DNA from: Hirsutella rhossiliensis
Lineage: Eukaryota; Ascomycota; Sordariomycetes; Hypocreales; Ophiocordycipitaceae
Assembly (NCBI RefSeq): GCF_020360975.1
Contig: NW_025408678.1
Location: 1,302,001-1,366,000, forward strand
Direction of reading: 5' to 3'
Length of the DNA stretch: 64,000 nucleotides
Positions 54,508 to 64,000 of this stretch are shown here, piece after piece (position 1 is the stretch's first letter; every line of letters begins with the position of its first letter). The notes beneath the pieces were generated by a model. It was not told the origin of the DNA. It was given only the letters and a program-made list of their open reading frames with translations, and did no database searches. A program made the translations under genes and the position numbers.

Positions 54508-55221
54508 GAAGCGGCGGACTTGGCGGCATATCCCGATTCTCGTCTTGGCTTGGCTGTCATTATGATGCGGGTGAAGGCAATGCGAGGAGGTCCGATGGAC
54601 AGTCGAAGGGAGGTAAAAGGGAGGGAGGCTGGGAGCTTCGGCAGGATGAAGATCTGGTAAACTGTTAAGGGACCAGCGGATCTGCCACCTTGTCAGATAG
54701 GGGGGGTGGATGCTAAAAGGGCCGCGAGCAAAGAGACGACGGTGGTAGATACCCAGCGTTCCTTGTCTAGGCGCTTCTGGCGTCTCGGCAAGGATTCCTG
54801 TAAGAGATCTGAGGGATATTATCGAGTGCAGTAGGTGGTGGGTGTTGTTGTGAGTGTGTCTAGTGCAAGCTTGTGCGCATAATGCAGTTCCCTGAACACC
54901 CTTTGCCGTCAGATTTTACGGAAGATGTTCATACTTCGTACTTGGTCGAGGTATTCGGGCCATGAGGGAGGCGTGCCCAGTGACAATGAAGTTGCAGACT
55001 TTGGCCGGGGCTTCAACGTACAAACCGAGCTGCAACGAGAGGGGAATGTCGGGATGCTGAGCATGTCTATACGAACTACAAAGTAAGAGTACAAGTGAAA
55101 AGGTCGTTGCCGAGCTCATGCCAATTAACAGTCTTCAGTGTCCCTGGAGTAGACAAGCAGACCGGCAGCCGACCTCTTCGCCCCAGCTGCCCAGTGTTTC
55201 AACCAAATCCACGCGATTGCT
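54508..55221. other. intergenic, convergent 3' ends (UBP3 / QCR7)
   Basis: 714 bp of 3' flanking sequence. Short minus-strand ORFs near 54909-55119 lack any signature. No gene called. Confidence 0.4.
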
Positions 55222-55873
55222 TTAGTGCTTCTTGACGACGTACATGGAGTCAAGGGCGTCCTTTTCAGCGAGCTCTGCCTCGACCTCTTCGACAATCCGG
55301 CGCAGATAGGGGGTGTCCTGCAAGGTATGGTCAGCCGGTCGTCTTGGTTCTTATTGACGGTTTTGTCCAGAAAGCGGAAATCTCGATTCGGGGATGGAGG
55401 GAAGGAAAATACCTCCTCGGGCTTGGTCCATTGGTCCCTGGGCAGCAGCTTGTGCTGGTAGCTGCACTGCGTGGAGCGACGGATGCGGTAGACGCGCTCG
55501 TAGGCCTCCTTTGGTGAGAGGCGCTTGAGGGCGATCTGAACAGACTCGCGCTCCTCTTCCAGGAGGTCGTCATATCTGTCAAGTGAGACGGGAGCCCCGA
55601 GTCAGCCTCGTATTCGTCACAGCCTCCCTTTGCCGCCCTTTCCCGAAAGCTTGCTCTTTTCCCACGAGGCATGTTGCACTCCTTCTTTGCCGTCTCTTGG
55701 CGCGATCTCCGCCTTGGATACTCGACCGGGCCGAGGACAGGGACCGGGAGCATTTACCTCAGGCCAAGCTTGCGGTAGCCGGCGGCGTTGGCGTACCAAT
55801 CGGCCATGGGCATGAGCATCTTGGTCAGCCAAGGCCGACGCAGGACAAAGGGCGCGAGGGAGTATGCGCTCAT
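55222..55873 (-). CDS. QCR7: cytochrome bc1 complex subunit 7 (14 kDa)
   Basis: Exons 55873-55758, 55575-55413 and 55317-55222 give 124 residues; introns are 182 and 95 nt. The protein reads MSAYSLAPFVLRRPWLTKML at the start, AGYRKLGLRYDDLLEEE across intron 1, AYERVYRIRRSTQCSYQHKLLP in the middle and EEDTPYLRRIVEEVEAEL across intron 2. This is the standard Qcr7 family pattern and length (yeast 127). The subunit sits on the matrix side of complex III next to cytochrome b and is needed early in assembly. Its N-terminus acts as the targeting signal and is not cleaved in yeast. It is head to head, at 1.4 kb, with a mitochondrial carrier gene. Confidence 0.94.
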
Positions 55874-57285
55874 GGTGGGCGTCGAGATTGAGAGGCGATG
55901 CGGGATGTGTCGGGAGCGGATTGTCGTCGTCTCTCTTTTTTTTGGGGAGGGAGGGGGGGTGATTCTCTGGCCGATCGATGCGTCCCGGGCGACGATCCGT
56001 GATGGGTGAATTGCGGCGACGATGATTGGGAGAGGCAGGTTGGCCTTCAAAACGGGGAGCCGAGAGAATCACGTGCCGGAATTTAGACAGAGTATGCCGT
56101 CACGTGATTCCCGTTGGTAAATGAGCCAGCAACTGAGCCAGCGCTGCAAGATTTACATGGTTCACATGTTGTCAAACGGCCAGATATTTAAACGGCCGGG
56201 TGTTGATATATCGCTTCCTCGAGAGGGAACTTGTACATGCAGCGTTCCTTAAAAAACCTTGTCGAGCTTGAGTAGCTTTGGCCTGTACTCCTCTGCAAAG
56301 CACATATGTAAACGACGCGTCGCGATCTTGGCCCTTCTCTGTCCGGCACATCCGCAACGGATCCCGTCTGGACCGTGAAGGTGCCGGCAAAGAGTACAGT
56401 CTGAGTGTCGGAGGAGTAAAGTCGCAGATTAGGGGAACCGTGGGTCGAGCTGTGAATCTCGCCTGCCGTGACTCGGAATGACGAAATCCCAAGCCCCAAA
56501 CCTGCAAGGCGGTTCGTTGCAAGGAAGGATAAGCCGATTGGGTAACACCAGACGGTGCGTCGACGACAGACCGCACAGGCTCCCGAAGTGCCCGCAGCGG
56601 CCGGGCCCACTGGCCTACAGCGAGTGCTTCAGCGGACCTTCAGCGCCCTGGCAGCTGGCCGTCAGCAGGTGCCGGCAACGGCTGCCTGGCTGCTGCTGAG
56701 TGATGAGTGGCCCATCTGGGTACAGCGCGGCCTCGTCATTGTCTTGCCTCCTCCACATTCCCGCTTTCCCACCCAAAAACCCTCGCCCGTTTATTACCAA
56801 CAACCCACCTGCGCAACTCATCTCCGGGCGCGTGCCCCCTTCGTCTCGCCCCCCCTCCCCGCCCCTATTCCCGCAAGAGCTGCTTCGTCTCGTTCCCTCA
56901 CAAAGGTCAATGGCCGGTGGCATTCGCTAGGCGGGAACGGTTACTGCGGCTCCCCGCAGTGTCCGCCCCCATTCTCTCTGCACCGGCATCGGATGCTGGG
57001 GTGCGATCCCCGACCGGAGCAGAAACACCCACCCACGTCCCCTCCAGCACACGCCTCGGCCGTCACGCAAGACGGCAGCTCTAGGGCAGCAGCCAAGCCG
57101 GCGTCCTGAAGTGACTCGCGTCGGCGGAGGAGGAGGAGGTGGTGGACCGGACCCAGCGGCTTCCATCCCTCCCCCGGGCGACGCCGGACTCTCGCCGACC
57201 AAGGCAAGCTTCCCAACGGAGCTTCCTCTCTTTCTCCCTCGTCGACATTTGATCCCAACGCCAGCCTAGGTGCGCCGAGGAGGGG
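55874..57285. other. divergent intergenic region (QCR7 / mitochondrial carrier)
   Basis: 1.4 kb between two nuclear genes for mitochondrial proteins. The cacgtg-like element acgtgattc occurs at about 56069 and again at about 56103. ORFs at 56172-56610 and 56555-57109 are low-complexity and overlapping; no gene called. Confidence 0.4.
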
Positions 57286-58622
57286 ATGTCTCACGAAGAA
57301 TCCCCGCAGACAAGCCGCGTCTCTTCGCCTCCAGACGACAATGCTCCAGCTCCGTACTCACGACTCACCGTCGATGCCTCGACCCCAATGCGACGGCCGC
57401 CCGGGACCCCGACTCCGCTGCAGCGATGGGCCTCCAAGGCCTCGGACTCACAGTTCAACGTCATTGCCGGCGCCGTCGGCGGCTTCACCTCGGGCATCGT
57501 CACATGCCCTCTCGATGTCATCAAGACAAAGCTGCAGGCTCAGGGCACATACAAGCTTGTCGACAACGGCCGCCATGTCGGCCATCCGAAGCTGTACAAC
57601 GGCCTGGTTGGCACCGCCAAGGTCATCTGGCGCCAGGAGGGCATCCGAGGCATGTACCGAGGGCTAGGCCCCATCGTTCTCGGATACCTGCCGACCTGGG
57701 CGGTCTGGTTCTCCGTCTACAACAAGAGCAAGGGCTGGATGGCTCAATATTCAGGTACGTCTGCCACTTCCCGATCCTGCACCCTCCGTTCTCTCCCTCG
57801 GCGGTGTCCATCATGAGCTGACCTGTGGACTTTGTGACAGAAACACCATACATTGTGAGCTTCTGGTCCTCCATCATAGCCGGTGCGAGCAGTACCATCG
57901 TCACGAACCCCATATGGGTCATCAAGACCAGGCTCATGTCACAGAGCTACATGCCCGAGGCGGAGCACCATTATACCTCTATGTTTCCCAAGCCCGGCAA
58001 CACACCGACGGCAAGGCCGACGTTGCAGGCGCCGTGGCACTATCGGTCGACGCTCGATGCCGCGAGGAAGATGTACACGTCCGAGGGCCTCGCGTCGTTT
58101 TACTCGGGCCTCACGCCCGCACTTCTCGGCCTGACTCACGTGGCCGTCCAGTTCCCCACCTACGAGTTTCTCAAGACAACCTTTACCGGCCAGGGCATGG
58201 GCGAGGCGCCTGTAGAGGGGGAAAAGGCGCACTGGCTGGGCATCCTGTCGGCTTCCGTGCTGTCCAAGATTCTCGCCAGCAGCGCCACGTATCCGCACGA
58301 GGTGATTCGGACCCGGCTGCAGACGCAGCGCAGGCCGGTTGCAGGCGAACACTTTCTCCAGGGGATGGGCGTCTCGACCCCGGCCTCGGCCACCGAATCG
58401 GGGCAGGGCGGCCGCAAATACGAGGGCATCATCACGACATCTCGGACGATCCTGCGCGAGGAAGGCTGGCGGGCGTTCTACGCCGGCCTTGGTACCAACA
58501 TGATGCGAGCCGTCCCAGCCGCCACGGTGACGATGCTGACATATGAGTTCGTCATGAGACAGCTCAACAGGGCCAAGACGGAAGGAAGAGAGAAGCTGGG
58601 GATCCAGAAAGAGCGGCGATGA
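57286..58622 (+). CDS. mitochondrial carrier, NAD+/folate/FAD-type subfamily
   Basis: Exons 57286-57754 and 57841-58622 (86-nt intron, phase 1) give 416 residues. After a polar N-terminal extension of about 55 residues come three carrier repeats with the signatures CPLDVIKTKLQ, NPIWVIKTRL and YPHEVIRTRLQ. The PIW form of the second repeat marks the subfamily that includes yeast Yia6/Yea6 (NAD+), Flx1 (FAD) and SLC25A32. The spacing and the GLTPALLGLTHVAVQFPTYE block fit the NAD+ carriers best. The third repeat holds an insert of about 30 residues (HFLQGMGVSTPASATESGQ). It would exchange a nucleotide across the inner mitochondrial membrane; the exact substrate needs assay or phylogeny. Confidence 0.88.
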
Positions 58623-59300
58623 TGATGATTCCCAGCCAGTGGCATGCATGCATCAGAGAAGACGAAGAGAAGACCTGTGGTGGAGTGAGACAGACGGCTC
58701 CATCGAACACATTGCGGGAGGGGCGGTTTGACACATGGGCGCGAGAGTCAGATACCCGGACGGGAGAACTGTAGGAAATACCTAGGTATAGACACTTGGG
58801 TGGGGGTTGCGTGAATGAATGCATTTAGCATTGGCTGTCGGTCCACGGCTCTTTTATCTACTTTGTTTTAACCTTGATCACTCTTGATCGTCTCCTCACT
58901 TCAAATTCGACGTGACGGAGGATGTTGTCTGCCAACGGACACGACTTGATTGCAGGCATCACGTGGGTGATGGAGGACAAGGGACGCCGTGCTTCTCCGT
59001 TGGTGAAGTGCGTGCTTGCCCATGCCTCGATGGAGCTCGGCCTAGTCTTGTAATGAGATTCTAAGCACTCGGGGTGACCGCATGACCAGAGGAGCACGGT
59101 CGGCGCCAGCATTAGATAATGACGGAAGGTCCTTCCACCTCGACCCTTATCGCCTCACCTGCTCGGCATGACAAGGGTCAGTCGGCCGCACGAGACGACA
59201 TGGGGAGGAGTCAGGCTGGGTGGCGGACCGATTGGCTCTTTGCGCTGCGGATGGACGACCTCGTGTATCTATGGCGGCCATTCGCATCAGCCAAAGTCGC
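58623..59300. other. intergenic, convergent 3' ends
   Basis: 678 bp between the carrier and the small membrane-protein gene. It contains a cctaggta unit near 58780. Nothing else recognisable. Confidence 0.35.
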
Positions 59301-59501
59301 TCAACTATAACTTCTCCCAGTCTTTGAGTAGGCGGAGCGGCGTTGCTGCTGCAACCAAACGTACACAAACAGCAGGCCGGCCATGGTGAATGCGGCCATG
59401 GGAGCCACAAGCTTCTGCGAGGTGCCACGTGCGGAGCCGTTGTGTCAGCAGGGAAGACATGCGGGGGCATCGTTGGAGATGGGACTCACCCGAGGGTCCA
59501 T
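59301..59501 (-). CDS. 41-residue single-pass membrane protein, unknown function
   Basis: Exons 59501-59490 (12 nt, coding MDPR) and 59414-59301 join in phase 0 across a 75-nt intron with a strong GTGAGT donor and TCGCAG acceptor. The product starts MDPRKLVAPMAAFTMAGLLF, continues through one hydrophobic helix (about residues 6-25) and ends with a short basic tail (QQQRRSAYSKTGRSYS). Small proteins with this N-terminal pattern look familiar from other fungi, but I cannot name a function. The basic tail and short helix would suit an inner mitochondrial or ER membrane protein. Another GTGAGC donor at about 59645 hints at a spliced leader. Alternative: a fragment of a longer gene whose upstream exons I did not find. 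Confidence 0.45.
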
Positions 59502-60132
59502 GGATGTTGAGCCCAGAGGATGGGACACGGCTGAGAAGATGGGGTTGAAGCTGGGGGTGGTAGGTTTGCGACTCGGTGAAGATGAAGGACGCGAGCTTTT
59601 CGTTTGTCGGTTACTTGATGTGCTGGGCTCGGCCAGGCGGCTCACCAGCTGAGGCTATGGACAGGAACACGGTGGCAGGTCGTCGAATTGACTTTGGTGT
59701 GTCTCGGACGTGACGCCCATGGTCCACCCAGCTCTAACTACGTACGTACTGTACCGGTAGTTATATCCAACGAGGAAACGTGGGTGCTGCCCTGTAGGGG
59801 AACCTTAGGTACCTTGTCAGGTGCTGAAGATGCCCTGGTTTTAGCGCGCTTAGGGCTCCACATCTGGGGGGCAGCGCGCGCCAGGAGCCATTGCCTGAGC
59901 TGATTGGCCGCCTTGACAGGATGTGCAGTCGCACTGCTTCGCGCAACAACCACCTGCCTTTCCCTCGACGCAACCCATCTCTGCCCAGCGTCGTCTTTCT
60001 CCCTCTCCCTGCTCTCCTCCTTTGTTTCTCCCGACGTTGCGCGACTCGAGCGAAAGGCTTTCTCTTCCTGAAAACCCTTTCCGCTTTCTTCAATTCACAG
60101 GTACTCGAATCGGCCCCGCCCGCGCAAATCCA
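59502..60132. other. divergent intergenic region (small membrane protein / DOT5)
   Basis: 631 bp including an acgtacgtac stretch near 59740 and an aggtacc unit near 59806. The DOT5 leader occupies the right part (C/T-rich from about 59950). Confidence 0.35.
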
Positions 60133-60854
60133 ATGCCCGTCGAGCTTCGCAAGCGCAAGGCGCCTCAGCCGCCGCCCGCGCCAGCCCCGGCTGCCAAAAG
60201 GGCTGGAAAAGCTGCCAAGCCCACGGCGACCAAGACGGCAAAGGCGGCGAAGAAGGCCGCCCCAGCCCCCGCCGCTCCCGTTGACGACGACGATGAAGAG
60301 CCGACCAAGACGGCGGACAAGAAGAAGGCGGGCAAGGTGGCTGTGGGCGACGTTGTCGACCTTGACGACTTTGGCGGCGAGATTGAGGCCAACGATGGTA
60401 AGCAGACGAGCCTCAAGGAGCTGGTTGAGCAGAGCAAGGCGGGCGTCGTGCTCTTTACGTACCCCAAGGCCTCAACGCCGGGCTGTGAGTATCTCCCCCT
60501 TTATTTCTCCCCCTCCAATGCGCGCTGACTTGTCTGCCAGGCACCACCCAGGTCTGCCTGTTCCGTGACGCCTACGAACCCCTCACCGCGGACGGGCTGT
60601 CCATCTTTGGCCTGAGCAGCGACTCGCCCAAGGCCAACACCAACTTCAAGGAGAAGCAGAAGCTCCCCTACACGCTTCTGTGCGACCCGCAGGCGACGCT
60701 CATCGCCGCCATTGGCCTCAAGAAGCAGCCCAAGGGCACCCAGCGCGGCGTCTTTGCCATTGACAAGAAGGGCAAAGTCCTGGTCGCCGAGGCCGGCGGG
60801 CCCGCCGCGACCGCCGACCGCATCAAAGCGCTGGTCGAGGAGCTCAAGGAGTGA
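60133..60854 (+). CDS. DOT5: nuclear thiol peroxidase, PrxQ/BCP type
   Basis: Exons 60133-60484 and 60541-60854 (56-nt intron, phase 1) give 221 residues. The first about 65 residues are Lys/Ala/Pro-rich with RKRK at residues 6-9 (MPVELRKRK) and an acidic DDDDEEP patch, fitting a nuclear-targeted tail. The AhpC/TSA-type domain follows: LVEQSKAGVVLFTYPKASTPG, then CTTQVC, with the peroxidatic Cys118 and resolving Cys123 in the C-x4-C spacing of the PrxQ class, and IFGLSSDSPKANTNF. Intron 1 splits the codon of Cys118. The enzyme reduces H2O2 and alkyl peroxides with thioredoxin. Yeast Dot5 has the same layout and length (215) and was found as a disruptor of telomeric silencing. Confidence 0.92.
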
Positions 60855-61442
60855 TGTGGTCAGGCCGAGTGGGCATGGGGACGGCAGCGAGCGGGCGCTT
60901 GTTTTCCACTGTGATGGCGATGTAATGGGTCTCTAGGACGGGGTATTGAACGTGTTCTCTGGTGCAGGCCCGTGATGGCAAGCGAGTTTTTGGATTGAAA
61001 CCAGCCTGCGCGAGTTTTCTTGTTTGATCCCCGAGAAATGAGTCCGAATTTTCATGTCAAAGCGTTATTTTGGCTGATTGTGAGCTTATTTGTGGTGGGT
61101 GCCAACAAACTGACGATATCCTCCATTTCCTCCGAAATGTCGAGGCATAATAGCGCAGGATTTGATCGTAGCATCGACAACCGAATACTCGACTCAAGAA
61201 GCTCGTTGGTTTCTTCAGGCATGATAGACAGGAAGCGCGCAGGAGCTGTTCCCAGCAGGTGGGCTGGGTGTTCCAGATCGCTCACAGCGGTGACCAAGCT
61301 CTAGGGTAGTTCGCGAGCTTGGAGGCAATTCATCGGCTAATCTACTCCGTCTGGTGCCGAGCACCATCGGACGTGCATACCATCAACCTCTAGCTTCCCC
61401 GTCGCCCTCGCAACATCGCCGCACCTCATCGTCACCGCGAAA
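60855..61442. other. intergenic between DOT5 and the complex I subunit
   Basis: 588 bp; 61020-61300 is lower in GC than its surroundings. Overlapping ORFs at 61020-61304 (plus) and 61052-61297 (minus) lack any signature and I do not call them. Confidence 0.35.
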
Positions 61443-62201
61443 ATGTCGTCCAAGGCGGTGGCCAAGGCCGCTGGTGGCGTGGTGTCTATTGCAAAGGTAT
61501 TGCTCCCACCCCGTCGCGCCCAATTAGGCCATCGAGGGCCGTTCTCTGCGAAGCGGCGTTACGGCGACAAGAATACTGACCCTTGTCTCGACTAGAAACA
61601 AACCCTCCAATCCAAGGGGATCTGGGAGTTCTTCCGAAGAGCCGTGTCCATCGACCCCAATCGCTCCAACGGCGTGCCGCTCAATCCGTGGTACCGCAAC
61701 CCACCGCCCGGTTCCAACGACCCGAAGGGCTACGACGACCCCGTCACGGTGCCGGCGGGCGACATCGCCGACAATCCCTACTGGAAGCGCGACGCGCGGC
61801 GGTCGTATCCGAAGCTCAGCGTCGTCGGGCAGGGCGACGTCGCGCAGCTGCTGACGGTCGGCAGCGCGGCGCAGCCCAAGGTGGAGTTGATTGGCGAGGC
61901 CGGTGAGAAGCAGCTCGTGGCCGCCAGGCAGGAGGGCGAGACGGGCTTGGCCAGCTGTCTCGATAAGGCGCCCAAGGACGTGGCAAAGGACCTCTTTGTC
62001 GCGGGGCTGCCGCCGCTCCCTAGCGGGCAGAGCTTGGCGTCGGGAGAGTGGGATGTGCACAAGTACAAGTTGTCGGAGGAGAATTCGTATCCTCAGGGGT
62101 GAGTCGCTCTTTTGTGCAGGCGTCTGCTTGTGCACTTGAACGGGTAATGAAGTTGTTTTACTGACAATACTGGCAGATACCCGTGCCGGTCGTTCCAATA
62201 G
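61443..62201 (+). CDS. NADH:ubiquinone oxidoreductase (complex I) 21.3 kDa-type subunit
   Basis: Exons 61443-61496, 61596-62098 and 62177-62201 give 193 residues. The last exon is 25 nt and supplies the ending SYPQGYPCRSFQ. The sequence carries the pattern of the fungal 21.3 kDa accessory subunit: KGIWEFFRRAVSIDPNRSNG, VPLNPWYRNPPPGSNDP, DDPVTVPAGDIADNPYWKRD, ARRSYPKLSVV and a terminal YPCRSF. Accessory subunits lack redox groups and support assembly and stability of complex I. The short first exon (MSSKAVAKAAGGVVSIAK) could serve as a mitochondrial import signal. I assign the family from recalled pattern, not from an alignment. Confidence 0.85.
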
Positions 62202-62435
62202 ACGGAGGACTGAAGTGGCGTTGTACATAAGTGGCATGGATCGGAAAAAGCCCCGGAGGAGCGCTATAGATCCTGCTGCCAAGTCTCTCGACAAGTTCAG
62301 CTGTTTCTCTGTTCCATTCATTATCCATCCTGCATCCCTTGAGCCCCGTGAAAAATGGTGAGCCGCCCACCACGACAAAGTTGAAACCGGAATCAATGAA
62401 CATTTGACATGCGCCTCGCTCGATGCATCCCCCTC

Positions 62436-62864
62436 TTAGCCAACCATGCGCTCAATCACCCTGGCCTTCCCCTGGGCCCGCTTCACGCGGTCGTCAAAGT
62501 CCTGGACCGCCTCGTCTGTGTTCTCCGTCGACATCGTGTCCGGCTCAACCAGGGCGTACAACGTTTTGACGTTCTTGTCGAGACGCGGGTTGCTGGCCAG
62601 GGACGGCAGCATGCACCGTTTCCCCTCGGCCTCGGCCTCGGCGGCGGGCTGGTCATTCAGGTTCTGTGGTAGTCTGTTGGCCCATACGACGGCCTTGCTG
62701 GCTAGGCGGCCGCTCTCGAGGAACTTGTCGAAGCCCTTTTGCATGCCGAAGCAGCGGCCCTCGATGCGGCCGGCCTGGGCGCCATCTTGGAGGCCCTGCT
62801 GGTAGCCCTGCTGGTAAAAGCGGTCCTCGAGGTCGAGGACGGCATCGAAGGGGTCCGCGGGCAT
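62436..62864 (-). CDS. LTO1: Lto1/ORAOV1-like deca-GX3 protein
   Basis: A single exon of 142 residues. It opens MPADPFDAVLDLEDRFYQQG and then has a run of Gly every fourth residue (GYQQG, GLQDG, GAQAG, GRIEG, GMQKG). This is the deca-GX3 motif of the Yae1/Lto1 family. In yeast the Yae1-Lto1 complex brings the ABC protein Rli1 to the cytosolic Fe-S assembly targeting complex, and the C-terminal Trp of Lto1 makes that contact. Here the protein ends in ERMVG with no terminal Trp. Either that contact differs, or a small 3' exon was missed. The C-terminal half (about 65-142) is charged and weakly conserved. Confidence 0.85.
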   Translation of the reverse strand: MPADPFDAVLDLEDRFYQQGYQQGLQDGAQAGRIEGRCFGMQKGFDKFLESGRLASKAVVWANRLPQNLNDQPAAEAEAEGKRCMLPSLASNPRLDKNVKTLYALVEPDTMSTENTDEAVQDFDDRVKRAQGKARVIERMVG

Positions 62865-63386
62865 GGGCGAGGCTCTATATGGGATGTCGTGGACTGCCTT
62901 TCCTTTGCGCCCCGTGTCTGGGTGTGTTTGGAGCGTTGACGTGAGGAGTGGAAAGGATGGCGAGCTTGGTCAATGGTGGGATTACAAACACGTATTTACA
63001 AGTTGCCACTGTGAGCAAAGGTCAGTTGAAGCAGACTTTGAAAGAAGAAGTCGGAGCTTGGCTCTATGCTGGCACTTGCTGCATGACAAACCCCGCGGTG
63101 ACGATGGAACACAATTGCCCCTCACACGTGACAAGGGAAATGACTCCAAAGCTCCGACCAACGCTGCCGCCAGCCAAACCCCTCCTTGTTCTCATCCAGC
63201 CTGTGACTCAGTTGACTTCGTGTGCCCTTTAAAGGGATTTGCCTTGGGCATCCACGTGCAATTATTTCTGCCACTGGCATATCAATCAGCGCCATCTCGG
63301 ACTCGCGGTCCCGTCCTCGTCCGCCGAGACTACAAGGAAAAAGGAACAGAAAGAGAAACAAGGCCACCAGTACAGCAAAGGCTGCA
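62865..63386. other. divergent intergenic region (LTO1 / MES1)
   Basis: 522 bp shared by two head-to-head genes. No supported additional gene. Confidence 0.4.
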
Positions 63387-64000
63387 ATGGCCGTCCAAAA
63401 CCCCATCCTACCCGTCAAGGGCAAGCGAAACACACTCATCACCAGCGCTCTACCCTATGTCAACAATGTGCCTCACCTGGGCAACGTCGTGGGTAGCGTG
63501 CTGAGCGCCGACGTCTACGCTCGCTTCAGCAAGCTGCGCGACCGGCCGACGCTCTACATCTGTGGCACTGACGAGTACGGCACGGCCACGGAGACCAAGG
63601 CGCTCGAGACGGGCCAGACGCCACAGGCGCTGTGTGACGAGTTCCACGTCAAGCACAAGGAGGTGTACGACTGGTTCGAGATTGGCTTCGACTACTTTGG
63701 CCGCACCACGACGCAAAAGCAGACAGAGATTGTCCAGGACATCTTCCTCAAGCTACACGAACGCGGCTTCCTCGAGGAACGCACCACGACGCAGCCCTTT
63801 TGCGAGAAGCACGACGGCTACCTTGCCGACCGCTTCGTTGAGGGCACCTGTCCCAAGTGCGCCTACGACGACGCCCGCGGCGACCAATGCGACAAGTGCG
63901 GCGGCCTGCTCGACCCCTTTGACCTCATCAACCCGCGCTGCAAACTCGACGGCGCCCAGCCCATCCCCCGCGACACAAAGCACATCTTCCTCAAGCTCGA
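63387..64000 (+). CDS. MES1: methionyl-tRNA synthetase, cytosolic (5' part, cut by window end)
   Basis: The open frame starts at ATG 63387 and runs off the right edge after 204 codons. It begins [20 protein letters not shown] and goes straight into the catalytic fold: [13 protein letters not shown] contains the class I HIGH equivalent (HLGN, residues 30-33), followed by [35 protein letters not shown] and the zinc-binding knuckles ([29 protein letters not shown]). The N-terminal GST-like domain of yeast Mes1 is absent. There is no mitochondrial presequence, so this is the cytosolic enzyme charging initiator and elongator tRNA-Met. The KMSKS loop and anticodon domain lie beyond the window. No intron is seen in this part. 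Confidence 0.93.
   Translation, partial: MAVQNPILPVKGKRNTLITSALPYVNNVPHLGNVVGSVLSADVYARFSKLRDRPTLYICGTDEYGTATETKALETGQTPQALCDEFHVKHKEVYDWFEIGFDYFGRTTTQKQTEIVQDIFLKLHERGFLEERTTTQPFCEKHDGYLADRFVEGTCPKCAYDDARGDQCDKCGGLLDPFDLINPRCKLDGAQPIPRDTKHIFLKL

Noticed and set aside
61020..61304. Small ORFs in the lower-GC stretch left of the complex I subunit
   Set aside because: Both strands are open across the same 250 bp with no signature. The stretch is more likely 3' and 5' flanking DNA.
1..64000. tRNA, rRNA, polyketide/peptide synthase or intact transposase genes
   Set aside because: I looked for B-box-like motifs, rRNA-like stretches, large synthase domains and transposase or reverse-transcriptase motifs and recognised none. 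By-eye tRNA detection is weak, so a tRNA could still be missed; a covariance-model search would decide.

Overview
This window is nuclear DNA of a filamentous ascomycete, most likely a Sordariomycete. The evidence is short introns (about 50-180 nt) with GT(A/G)AGT-type donors and CTAAC/CTGAC branch sites, GC-rich coding regions, and C6 zinc-cluster, LaeA-like and P450 genes. The species cannot be fixed from sequence alone. I rebuilt exon-intron structures by hand by joining reading frames across splice sites; all joins listed keep frame and restore family motifs, but none has been checked against transcripts.

Layout. 1-2.3 kb: poorly coding left edge with two doubtful ORFs and an AT-rich patch that looks like old repeat DNA. 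2.3-6.0 kb: a secreted GNQAA-repeat protein and two tandem H-type lectin paralogues. 6.7-14.99 kb: a GT8 glycosyltransferase and the autophagy lipid-transfer protein ATG2. 16.2-20.2 kb: two flavin oxidases, a polyamine-oxidase-like enzyme and a secreted berberine-bridge-like enzyme, each with a GC-AG intron. 22.4-32.5 kb: a glycerol block with GUT2 (mitochondrial FAD glycerol-3-phosphate dehydrogenase), an aquaglyceroporin and GUT1 (glycerol kinase), with no other recognisable gene between them, followed by a C6 transcription factor (34.1-36.8 kb). 37.5-44.0 kb: a P450, a LaeA-like methyltransferase and a cytochrome b5-acyl-CoA dehydrogenase fusion. 44.7-64 kb: housekeeping genes: a seven-knuckle CCHC protein (GIS2/CNBP) with tiny exons, SAE2/CtIP, tyrosyl-tRNA synthetase, a UBP3/USP10-type deubiquitinase, QCR7, a mitochondrial NAD+-type carrier, a 41-residue membrane protein, a DOT5 peroxiredoxin, a complex I 21.3 kDa-type subunit, LTO1 and the 5' part of cytosolic methionyl-tRNA synthetase.

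How the genes work together. The strongest multi-gene signal is the glycerol block. Its products would carry glycerol in (aquaglyceroporin), phosphorylate it (GUT1), and oxidise glycerol-3-phosphate with electrons passed to ubiquinone (GUT2). The adjacent C6 factor is a candidate regulator of that block. It could equally belong to the neighbouring P450/methyltransferase group. The right third is enriched in mitochondrial functions (QCR7, carrier, complex I subunit) and in head-to-head gene pairs (GIS2/SAE2, TYS1/UBP3, QCR7/carrier).
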